64,000 bases of DNA from positions 54,808,647 through 54,872,646 of the forward strand of contig CM043942.1 in NCBI GenBank assembly GCA_014529385.2, given 5' to 3'. This document shows positions 45,397 through 55,265 of this stretch, in pieces (the first letter of the stretch is position 1; each line of letters opens with the position of its first letter). The notes beneath the pieces were generated by a model. It ran no database searches. It saw only the letters and a program-made list of their open reading frames with translations, and was not told where the DNA came from. The position numbers and the translations under genes are program-made. The stretch comes from Adiantum capillus-veneris (taxonomy: Eukaryota > Streptophyta > Polypodiopsida > Polypodiales > Pteridaceae).

Positions 45397-46777
45397 TATT
45401 CTTTCAAACACACATTGACTATTTAGGCCACATAGTCTCAGAAAAAGGAATATCTGTTGACCCTCAAAAGATTGACACTATTAAAACATGGCCTACCCCC
45501 AAATCCGTGCATGACATAAAATCCTTTTTAGGTTTAGCAGGCTTTTATCAAAAATTTGTCAAAAACTTCTCACACATTGCATCACCGATGACCACTTTAC
45601 TATCAAAAAGTACCATTCAATTGGGGTCCCACACAACAAAAATCATTTGACACTCTCAAATATCTCCTTACACATGCCCCCATCTTGCAGTTACCCGACT
45701 TCACACAACCCTTCTTTGTAGTTGTTGGCCCACTGGCATCCTCACACAATGATATGATATGGACCATAGTTGACCGTTTTAGCAAACAAGCATACTTTGT
45801 ACCCTGCAAAAAGACATTGTCTGCACCACAGGCTGCAAATCTTTTTCTCAAAACCATCTTTCCATACCATGGCTTCCCCAAGGTCATTCTCTCCGACCGT
45901 GATGGACGCTTTTGCAATCATTTTTGGGTCGCCCTAGCCAGAAACTTAGGCTCTAAAATGGATTCACATCTGCATTTCACCCTGAAAGTAATGGTCAAAC
46001 AGAAGCCACAAACAGTACTATTATGGATCTTCTTCGATCTTATACCACTGAAAATACTGCAAACTGGGACCAACACCTCCCTATGCTTCAATTTGCTTAC
46101 AATAACACACCCCACTCATCCACAAACCGTGCACCTTTTGAAATTGTCTATGGGCAAAAACTCCCTGTCCCTGTCTCCACTATTAGTCTGATGTCCCTGG
46201 GGGCTGACGCTTTAGCAAGAGATCACACACACATTTTACAAGAAGCCACAACTTGCATTAAACGAGCACAAGAACGATAAATTGCACAAGCCAATAAGAA
46301 ACGAAGACCTGCACCTTTTAAAGAAAACGACCTCGTTTGGCTTGTAAAAAACGACGCTTAAAAAGTGTAGAAAAACATCCTAAAGTGAAATTGGCCCCTA
46401 GATTTTATGGCCCATTCAAAATTCTTCATGAAATAAATGACAATGCGTTTCCCTGGGCATTCCCTCACATTGGAAAATACACAACTCCTTCCATGTTAGT
46501 TGTTGAGACCACACAAGGGACCTATTCCCGACACCCCTACCACTCAACTGACCCCCCCTTCATTGAGGACGATGAAGAAATTCTGACTCCCGACATAATT
46601 TTAGATCATGACATGACCACTACCCGCAGAGGAAACCAGTACAGAAGATATTTGGTAAAATACAAAAACCATTCCTTGGAAGAGTGTCAATGGATCTCTG
46701 AGCAATCTCTAAGTCCACACTACCATCACTTGATACTTGCATACCACACACCTAGAGACACAGATTCGCCGATTTAG
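45397..46777 (+). pseudogene. Chromovirus F RT end, integrase and chromodomain
   Basis: Picks up the RT after element G: DYLGHIVSEKGISVDPQKI and FLGLAGFYQKFVKNFSHIA. RNase H is cut off after ILQLPDFTQPFFVVV and joined to the integrase core (WTIVDRFSKQAYFVPC, ILSDRDGRFCNHFW, then in another frame SNGQTEATN), so the D, D, E residues remain. Further frames give YNNTPHSSTNRAPFEIVYG and an integrase tail, then a C-terminal chromodomain (RRYLVKYKNHSLEECQWIS, about 46635-46700) ending at the TAG 46775-46777. Chromodomains steer integration to particular chromatin. Confidence 0.88.
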
Positions 46778-46955
46778 GCAGTGCTTTTCTTCTAGTGTAG
46801 ATTCGCCGATTTAGGCAACACGAATTTTAAAAGTGCAGATCCGCCGATTTAGGCAGCACTAGTGTAGATTCGCCGATCTAGGCAACACGAAATCAAAATG
46901 CAGATCCGCCGATTTAGGCAGCACGACCATTGGTGTAGATTCGCCGATCTAGGTA
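46763..46955 (+). repeat. Six-copy minisatellite in the chromovirus F 3' UTR
   Basis: GATTCGCCGATTTAGGCA and variants start at 46763, 46800, 46838, 46867, 46903 and 46938. Two flavours alternate: GTGTAGATTCGCCGAT..GGCAACAC and GCAGATCCGCCGAT..GGCAGCAC. The first copy encodes the last residues and stop codon of the polyprotein. Confidence 0.92.
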
Positions 46956-47054
46956 ACACCAAATTACTAGACCACTCTACCAGTGGCTGGCCACCACTGT
47001 CGCTAGTTTGGTTTCGATAACAATTGAGGACAATTGTCTTTCAACCCCGGGGTA

Positions 47055-49579
47055 TGTAATGGAATTGATATTTTGATGATATATTTGTGAAATATTTGAT
47101 ATTCTGATGAAGCATTGCAATGTTGATTTGAATTGTGGAATATGATCACTTGTTGGGTGTTGTGTGAGCAGATCAGTGATTGGCACGTGCTGGAAATAAG
47201 CGGATTGCAGAAAGCATTCGGATTAAAACTGTGAGAGCCACCATTGATTTTCTGTGGAACTCAACTTAGTATTTAAGGAGTTAAAATAGATGATGAAGAC
47301 TAGGTTTAAGAAGTTACATTGAGACTCACTTTTAGCTCATGCATTTTATGCCCAAAGGAAAGAACGCAAAAGAGAATGTCAAAAACAATACGAAGATGAA
47401 ACATCAAGGCTATGGTCATAGCGTATCATGGGTAATATAAAAGGGTAATGGATGAGTTAATGGCATTCAATCTTGGTTGACCAAATAGGCTTCGAATTGG
47501 CTTTGGAATTGTAGTTTTGTGCTCCTATTATATATATTTTGTCTAGTGATTGGATTAATTGTGTGTACAAATCCTCTTGGTTCATAGCAAGATATCTACG
47601 CTTACTCTAAAAGAAAAGTTATTAGTCTATGAGAGGTAGTATGATGGAGATCCGGTGATAGAAGTATTTCATGAGCCTTTCTGGGCAAAGAGAAACACTT
47701 TGTTGTTTTGAAAGTGTATTTTACGGCTAATCCATACGTTAATTCTAATAGATCAGTACAAGTGAAAGCGATAGAAATTATCATCATTGGGTTATTCATC
47801 TAGGATAGTATGTGAGAATGTAGATATGAGAGAAGTGAGAGAACACAGTTTCTCTCCAACCCTATTCTTGCCCAACATTAAGGATATGGGGAGAGATGTA
47901 CTGTAGCAAAGAGAACCTAGATAGGATGAATTACTAAGAATGAGAGAGATAGGTTTGGTTAAGCAGTGAGATTAGATACATATATATATGTTGGATTAGA
48001 GATGAAAATGGAAACACAAGAAATCAAGAAAACATCAATGTAGAACACATCTTTTTGAACCCTTTCGGCACATTATTGATGGGAGAGAGAGAAGAATGGT
48101 TAATTCCACTTTGTTTGATACGCAAGTACAACACTTCTTTGATTAGAGTTGATCCTCCAAGGATGGCGTACAAGAATGGCTAGTTTTCCTCTGGAGAAAG
48201 TTAGGCTTGGGCTTATGTTAATGGCTAGTACAATAGGCATTACTACTCACTCCTCAAGAATTCCTCTCATCAATGGCTTGAATGCTTGAGTTCCTTCCAA
48301 GAAGAAGAGGTCCCTTTTATAGGTGAGGGAACCCACAAGGGTTTACACAGAGAGAGGAGCCAGTGTGAACAGGGATTGAAAAGTTGGAAATGAGCTGTCC
48401 CTGCTGATGTGGGCAGATGGGGTCCAGTTTTTGATCATCATCTCCTCAACCGTAGCCAAATAAAAAGTAAAAATATGGGCAGAAACTTGCTCATTAGCTA
48501 GGATTTTCAAATTCACAACCCCAATCCCCCAACCTCATTTGTATCAAAATTCATCAAAATAGGGTCCATTTTTGGCAGCAAAAGTCTTCATGTGGTCTCC
48601 TTAGCTTTGACTTTCAATTAATTCCCAAGGAACCTCATCCATATGAAAGATGAATTTCTCTTGACAAAGTTTGTAACCATGCTTGCAATAGATTAAATAA
48701 TGTATCTTTTAAATCATGCACTAGTGTCCACTAGGATTTGATTCTCTCCTAGTAGCTATTTAAAAAGAAATATAAGAAAGTATAAAAAATACATAGAATA
48801 TATATATATTGGAGTTTACCTAGATATGGATCTAGCTTAGGGTGTGAGATGATAATGAAATTGTAGAAATAAAGAGTCAATGCTTTTTGCCCCAAGTTAA
48901 AGGGGCGGAGCTATTGACACCTTTTCCATAGTATTTTTTTGATGGTAAAGTAAGAAACATTACCTTGAGATAAATAATAAGATGAGATAGAAAGCTCTAT
49001 TTTTTATACTTACATATGCATATGTACATTATGAGAATATAATTATTATCTAAAAGTTACAAGATAACTCTTGTAGCTTGTGTTCCCCTAGTACATGTCA
49101 CAGCACGACAACGTGCTGGACAATAAAGCGATAGAGTTATTGGAATAAAATGCAAGTGGATTTTCTGTGGCAGCTTAGTATTTATGGTTAGTTATAAGTT
49201 GAGATGTAGACCAGCTATTAATTGTTACATTGGAGCTCTTTATGAGCATGACTATTTTACCCAAGTGTGAATTGGATGTAATCAATTTTGAGCATGGACT
49301 TCTCTAAATTAAATACGTGCAGAGGGACATGGTCACTCTTGCACGGGGGGAGATTGTACGAGATTATATTTCATAAACTCTCTGCCGTGCCGGCGTAGAC
49401 TGTGCTTAGGTGGTGCGCCTGCACGTGCTCTTCGTTCTATCACGCTCTCTTTCTGTCTCTGCTCGTGTACAACTTGGATTCTGCGTTGTGTGATTCGAGT
49501 ATGCGATTTGTGCTTTTTCATGGATTGCATCGTGTTCTTTTGAGTATTTTGCAGAGGCAGCCACGCCCCGTCTGTAGCA
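47055..49579 (+). repeat. Chromovirus F 3' LTR, interrupted
   Basis: 47055-47191 matches the first part of the 5' LTR and 49111-49579 the rest, ending CTGTAGCA. The repeated ACGTGCTGG at 47183-47191 and 49111-49119 marks the insertion point. The PPT region CAACCCCGGGGTA precedes it. Confidence 0.88.
47192..49119. mobile_element. 1.9-kb insertion inside the chromovirus F 3' LTR
   Basis: Flanked by a 9-bp direct repeat ACGTGCTGG. Its first ~165 bp (to about 47357) is a diverged version of the same LTR segment, so the insert carries sequence of a related LTR. The remainder is AT-rich and non-coding. On the minus strand CCTATAAAAGGG (about 48310-48325) is a good TATA box, and the surroundings read like an LTR. 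I cannot assign a family. Confidence 0.5.
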
Positions 49580-49584
49580 AAGAA

Positions 49585-50823
49585 TCCCCATTGTGTTTGT
49601 GGACACATAACGTTGAACAGACAATAAACTTTGAAACAGCTGTCTATATTCTGCCAACATAATGATTGTGCACTTATCCATAGTGTTTTTAGATACATTG
49701 ATTGTTCTTGCGAGATGCATGTGCATTGAACTCGACCCAATATCAAACAGCGATAACTTGGACTCCAACCATGGGTCCAAATCATTTGTAGGGAGCTCCT
49801 TTTTATCCCTCTTTGTTGCTCAAATGCCTTCTCCGGTTGATGCATGTTGCGGAAACCACCATTTGACTAGAAATCTGCATTGTGGCCACCACTATGCATG
49901 CCATGCTGATATCCTTTCAAATCTTAATCATCGTTATCTGTATATGCAACTGCCTTGACTTGTCCTTTTGTGAGTCCCTGCTTTTGCCTTTGCACTTTGC
50001 ATTCCTGAGCCAAACAATGCGTCTTCTCGCATTTAATAACAATGGGTATCAGACCTTATGTGCATCGAGGCAGCTAACTGAGCACTGATTTGTCAATTTG
50101 CCTTTGCCTCTGTCTTATGGCGAACCATGCATTTGCTTTTGGCTTCACAATCCCGAGCAAACAATTCGACAATTTCCTTGAGAATTTTACCATTCATAGC
50201 TACTAATTGGGTACTGGTCGATCCATTTCCATAGCGGATAGTTTGGTTGGTCCGAGTGGAAGCTTTGCACAAACTTATTATCTTTGCCTTTTCATTTCTC
50301 TCACTGTATTTGTTGGGAAGCCGAGACATGAAGGTACACATGTTTGGACAAGTTTGACTCTTGCAAACTATCCCCAAGCCCACAAATGTCTAAATCAAAG
50401 ATGGGGGAGGGAAATCTCACAAAAATTGGACGTAGTGCCATTGTCGTAGCCCTAAGATGATTTTGCAGGAACCAGAGTGGATGTAGCCTGGAGCCTCTTA
50501 GAGGCTTCCGTTTTAGAATGCTGCTCAACAAGCCTTCCTCCTCTTTGAGTGTTATGAAACGCTTTGTCAAATCAAATCCCTCTCATTATGGCATTCAGGA
50601 ATGCTCGTCAGGCGTTGCGGTGACCACTGCCGTTGTCAAGCCGCTATCGATTGCCGCATCAAAACGCAACACCGGGGGGGGGGGGGGTGTTGTCTTTCAC
50701 ATCACATCAAAGTCCTCGAAAACTGCTAGGGTTTCAGATGCTACCGTCTACACCCACAACACCACGAGCTCAAAGCTCTTCTCTTCAACATGCTAGTCCT
50801 CTCCACGATCAAACGACCATGAA
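49585..50823 (-). pseudogene. Element E internal remnant, right side
   Basis: Between the chromovirus F target site and the right LTR of E. Minus-strand frames of 70-170 codons are broken; none is clearly a retroelement protein. One (49406-49780) has FDIGSSSMHMH, distantly like the copia protease D-S-G-A-S/T-x-H block, and another has NYPLWKW, like copia gag, but these are too weak to rely on. Includes a 14-G run (50674-50687). Confidence 0.35.
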
Positions 50824-50835
50824 GCTCTGATACCA
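50824..50835 (-). promoter_or_regulatory. Element E primer binding site (initiator tRNA-Met)
   Basis: Minus strand TGGTATCAGAGC directly abutting the TG of the LTR at 50836. Confidence 0.85.
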
Positions 50836-51081
50836 TGTCAAAGTCGACGATGAAGAAGCGTGAGCCAACAGGGAGAATACACAAGAGAGAGAAAGAGAGA
50901 GAGATATTTCTGAACCAACCAACCTTGTGATGAGGGACAATGGGGGTAAGATGGTGCTGATATACTCCATTTAGCAATTTGCCCTACCAAGATGTGGACA
51001 AGAGTAAAATAAATACAGTAAAGCCAAAACCAAAAATTGGGCTCATATTGGGCTATTCACTTGAGATGCTATAAATTTAAT
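50836..51081 (-). repeat. Element E right LTR (5' LTR)
   Basis: Starts TGTCAAAGTCGACGATG. Right border approximate. Adjacent on the right to the LINE H coding end. Confidence 0.7.
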
Positions 51082-51087
51082 CGCCAC

Positions 51088-53812
51088 TCAACCCCCCAGA
51101 ACAAAGAAAGAGCGGCACACTTTTGCAACATTGATGCAGCGAAGCATCGATCTCTCCTCCTGCCAATGACGTGCTGCAGCGGGGCGGGCCTCTCTCTGTG
51201 CTGCACGTATATGACGTCCAAGCCGAACATTGTACTGAAAGAAGGGGACTCCTGGGCGGTCTGCACAAGAGAAGGGGTCCCTCCATAGCCACTCACCAAG
51301 ATCCCACTGTACTCGTGCCAGTGGATAGCACTCCCAAGCCCATAGCCTCCAGTGTCCTATCTCAAGAGCTGCTGGGTAAGGGTCTAAGACGCAAGTCCTC
51401 CCACATATGCCCACAACTCGGATCCTCTGGAAACAACACTCTGCTACTTGCGGGGCCTCTACTGCAACTCGCTGTAAGCGTCCCCCACCCTGAAGCTCGA
51501 AGAACAGGGCTGGGACAGTCTCTGAGCAAGCCCTGACTGAAATGAGAACCTCTTGTCGTGTGAAGGCTCCCATCCACCGGGGTGCTACTGGCTCGAGAGG
51601 AGTGAGCCACTCAGCTGGAACTGACTCTAAGATGTCCTGATGCACACTGCTCTGCACCCCTCTCATGCCCTGTAGCTGGACAGCCTGCACCTCCTCCGAC
51701 AAACCTGTGAACTCTATCCAGTCACCTAGAGAGCGCGCTGGACCAGCTGCCATGGGACCCCAAGAAACATGAGGCCGACTCCCAACCAAGTGGCCTCTCT
51801 AAGTGCTAACCATGGGGTTCCAGACGAGGGGCTGCCGTAGGCGCTCCTCCGTGCACGTCGGCTGTCTCTGCTCTAGGCAACGCCGTAAGAGCTCCCAAGA
51901 TCGAAGCAAACTCACAGCAAATCTGTCCTCCAGTCTCCACCTCAAACCAACTCGGCGCAGCTGTGTAAAGATCCATCTGGTCGAAGGTTGCCAAGGGCCT
52001 CCTGACTGAGGCACCCAGGCACAAAGCCTCTGCATCAAGAACTCCTTCCAGGGCTCCTCGCCTGGAAGAAGTCCTCTGACGACGAACTTCCCAAGAAGGG
52101 CTCTGCTCTGCTGTGCTGGATCAATGATCCCAAGCCCTCCCTGAGAACAAGGAAGTGTGATGACCGACCAAGCAACCTTGGCTCGGGCAATCTGAGTGTC
52201 GCGACCTGACCAAAGGAAGTTCCTGATCAGCCTCTCTACCTGGCTGATACAAGAACTCGAGAAGATCCAACAAGAAGTGATGTACCACATAGTCGCCAAC
52301 AACACCTGGTTGGCAACTACTACTCTACCAGCCAGCGAAAGTCGTGCTGAGCTCCAATGTAACAGCTTTCTCCTGATGGACAGGAGAAGAGGAGCAATCT
52401 GCTGCTCGGGGGACAAGTCCAAACCAACCTGACAACCCAAGTACCGAACTGCAGTCCTTGGAGGAATCCACCTGAAACCCTCTCCTCGAATCCAATCTGG
52501 AACAGGAGCACTGCCAACTGAGAAAGCCACTGTCTTTCTCCAGTTGATCAGTGCGCCCGATGCACAGCAGAAGGTCTCCAAAGCCTGCTCACATCTGTGT
52601 AAATTGCCCTCCTGGCCCTCTAAGTACAAGGCCGAGTCGTCGGAAAACTCAGCGTCCAGAAGCTCATCTCTCCGTATAGGGAGTGCTAAGCCCCTCAGAC
52701 CAACCTGCTGTGACACCAAAAATCTGCTCATCGCCTCCGCATAAAACAGAAAGAGAAAGGGGGCAAGAGGACAACCCTGTATGACTGATCGTGTGAGCAT
52801 GAAGCGCTCACCTCTACCGCCTGCCAAAAGCACCTGACTGTGAGCTGTTTGTGCAGAGCTGACACCCTCTGATCCAAGCATCGGAGAAGCCCATCCTGCG
52901 AAGCGTGCCCTCTAGAAAGTCCCAGTCAACTCTGTCGTATGCATTCTCAAAATCGAGAAGAAGAATCACAAGGTCCTCCCCACGGAGTCGTGCCAGGGCA
53001 GAAGCCTCCTAGAAGGTGAAGATGTTGTCAAGGATACTGTGTTCCTTGACAAAACCTGTATGAGTCCCATGTATAAGGCTCTCCAAAAGTGGCTGAATCC
53101 TCAAACTTAGAGCCTTGGCAAGAATTTTGTAGGCCGAGTTTAGGATGGTGATGGGGCGCCACTGTCGAATCTCATCCAAGGAGCCACCCTCCTTTGGAAT
53201 GAGGTAAATCAGGCCCTCACTCATGCTATCCGGCATCACTCCTGTGAGCAGAATGTACTGAAAGGCACTACACAGATCTGGGCCAAGCAGGTCCCAGTAC
53301 TCCAAGAAGAAACTGGGAGTCAGCCCATCCTCACCTGGACAGCTCCCACGAGCGAGGGCCCTAAGAGCCGTGTGCAGATCCTCAAGCTGAAGAGGTATCT
53401 CTAGCCTCTGGTGCATCTCCTCAGTCACAAGACAAGGCATCTGTGCCCAAACCTGCTCCCTGCATGCATCCTGTCTCTCTGGCTGGGCTCGACCGACAGT
53501 AACTCACGGTTAAAGTCAGTAGCAACTGCACGCATATCCTCAGGCTCACAAACAACTGACCCATCTGGTCTCCTCAACTGATTGACCTTGGCATGCGAGT
53601 GCCGAGGTCCCACTGTCTCAAAAAAAGCACCTGTCACTCTGTCACCCACCTGAGTCCACTAAGATGCCTGTCGGTGAAAGGCAAACTCAAGGCGCCTCTC
53701 CTCTGTGCAAGCAAGCTCCTGTCGAGCCTGCTGTAACTGCTCCTCCAACCATGGACTCTCTGGATGCTGCTCCTGCATCCTCTGTAGTGAAGCAATGCCT
53801 CGTCTGAGACGC
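51088..53812 (-). pseudogene. LINE H ORF2, reverse transcriptase part
   Basis: RT blocks in order: IYLIPKEGGSLDEIRQWRPI, TILNSAYKILAKALSLRIQP, GTHTGFVKEHSILDNIFTF (53009-53440), LLLDFENAYDRVDW, RSVIQGCPLAPFLFLFYAEA, the catalytic box AEFSDDSALYL (F-S-D-D, where F/Y-A-D-D is usual), INWRKTVAFSVG and VRYLGCQVGL. The C-terminal part continues to 51088 with ARHWQEERSMLRCINVAKVC. Breaks: TAG at 53009, a frame shift near 52870, and TAG at 51799. The upstream linker (53425-53649) is shifted as well. Inactive. Confidence 0.9.
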
Positions 53813-54114
53813 TGTTAACCCTCACGGCTCACGGACACCCCATCACCTACGACGGACGTGTATTATGTATTTGGTAGAGTCAGGTACCGGGCTTGTCGGA
53901 CCAATAGGAAAAGGGTAAGAGTGATCGCCGATGAGAGGCGCACTCTAACTGAGACATTCAAGGGATTAGTTGGCTAAGCATGGGCGCCCAAGTGTGAATG
54001 GGGTGAGCTCATATAAAAGCCAACTAAACCTAATTTTTACTCATTCTCTCATTTGTGCAATAGAAGAGTGCTCTTGCTCCATCTCCATCTCCATCTTCTT
54101 CTTCTTCACCTCCT

Positions 54115-54152
<38 letters not shown>

Positions 54153-54402
54153 GAGTGTGTGTGTGCGATCGAGCATTACGAAGGCACGACGGCGGCGAAG
54201 CGGTTGAGCGCGGCACGACTGCAGCTTCTTCTTCATCGCGGCAAGGAATCCACCACGAAGGCGAGCGTAGAGCGGTGAGTGACACACCCTTTGCTCTCTT
54301 GAGCTTGCTAGTTTAGGCTTGTTGTGTGCTTGGAGCCATTTGTGGCTCGCACACGGTGTATTGGCAAGTCCCTTGCTTTGACAGTGCGGCAAGGAGCGCA
54401 AA
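53813..54402 (+). repeat. Element I 5' LTR
   Basis: TGTTAACCC...GAGCGCAAA. TATA box CATATAAAAG near 54008-54017. Contains (TG)n(AG)n near 54115-54150. Confidence 0.93.
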
Positions 54403-54406
54403 TTTT

Positions 54407-54424
54407 TGGCGCCGTTGCCGGGGA
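54407..54424 (+). promoter_or_regulatory. Element I primer binding site (tRNA-Asp)
   Basis: TGGCGCCGTTGCCGGGGA, four bases after the LTR. Confidence 0.95.
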
Positions 54425-55265
54425 AATGCCCTACACTAAGCTCGGTTAGCACTTTACGCTTTCTTGTGGTGCAATTTCTATCATAGGAAAGGCAGGGAAT
54501 GAGTGTGTCTAGTTGTGTGGAGATTTCTGTTTTCTGCGTTTTTTGCGTTTTCTGGTTTGCACTGCACAATTAGCATTTCTTGTGTTTTTGCATTTTCTGC
54601 ATTTTCTGGTTTGCACTGCACAGTTCTGTCAAGTTTCAATTGCTGCATTTTCTGTGTTTTTGTTTGTGCACAGTTAGACGCACAGTTAGTTAATTAAGCA
54701 GGCAGTAATTAGGTGAGATAGAAAGCAGGTAGGCGAGGTCAACGCGCACCAAAACGCGTACAAAAAAATAAAAAACGTTTTGAAAATAAAAAACGTGAGT
54801 TTTAAAACGGACGGGTTGGTTTGTATAAAAGATAGATCGGGATCGGGATCATTTGCCCAAGCCCAAGCCCAGGCCCAGGCCTCAGTCCTCAGTCTTATGA
54901 TATATACTAGACTCACTCTTATATATATACCCTAATCCCTCAAGAGGGAATGAGAGCATGTGGGACAAGTCCTCCACTCTCCTCCCTTCTCTTCCCACTT
55001 GCACCCTTAGACTTGCTATTTGGAGCCTAGTTCCCCAGCTAGGAAAAGACTCTTTCGGGCTTTTCTGGAGCAAAATAGAACCAAACGGTGGGCTGTAAAG
55101 CACAGCGCGTCCCTCCTAGCGATACGCTCGTTTCGAGCTATCACACGGCCCATTCCACGACACGCTCTAAAAAATCTAGCAAAAAAACAAACAAAAAAAC
55201 ACGCAAAAAACTAGTCACAAGGCCTCCTAGAGCAGCTTTTTGACACCTTAGGGTATCAAAAGCAC
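54425..55265 (+). other. Leader of element I
   Basis: Non-coding. Repeats TTTTCTGGTTTGCACTGCAC at about 54548 and 54602, and CCCAAG/CCCAGG hexamers at 54856-54880. AT-rich and A-rich runs near 55170-55210. Confidence 0.6.

Larger units (their letters stand above)
24466..49579 (+). mobile_element. Ty3/gypsy chromovirus F, internally deleted and interrupted
   Basis: Plus-strand element with 5' LTR 24466-25090, tRNA-Met primer site, gag end, protease and RT up to 27091. Gypsy G is inserted in the RT. RT end, integrase and chromodomain resume at 45397-46777, followed by a minisatellite 3' UTR and a 3' LTR ending at 49579. The target duplication AAGAA is perfect at 24461-24465 and 49580-49584, about 25 kb apart. 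Most of gag, most of RNase H and the integrase N-terminus are missing. Confidence 0.92.
24026..51081 (-). mobile_element. Old LTR retroelement E, outer layer of a three-level nest
   Basis: Two related ~250-bp LTR-like repeats in the same orientation (24026-24280 and 50836-51081), both starting TGTCAAAGTC and sharing CCAACCAACCTT and GGGCTATTCACTTGAGATGCT. The right one is preceded by a tRNA-Met primer site. The left one is followed by CCCTCTCTGGA (purine-rich on the minus strand). This fits one minus-strand element whose interior was split by chromovirus F. Flanking 5-mers (GCGTC and CGCCA) do not match, and LTR divergence is high, so two separate LTR remnants remain possible. Confidence 0.6.

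Noticed and set aside
47358-49110. Host gene in the AT-rich insert
   Set aside because: No frame longer than about 65 codons and no splice-like organisation.
49402-49662. Plus-strand coding sequence over the end of the chromovirus 3' LTR
   Set aside because: It spans the LTR end and target duplication, so it is a chance frame.
51171-52432. Plus-strand frames opposite LINE H
   Set aside because: Shadows of the GC-rich LINE reverse transcriptase coding strand.
54116-54150. Telomere-like or regulatory TG repeat
   Set aside because: It is a variable (TG)n(AG)n run within the LTR that differs in length between the two LTRs.
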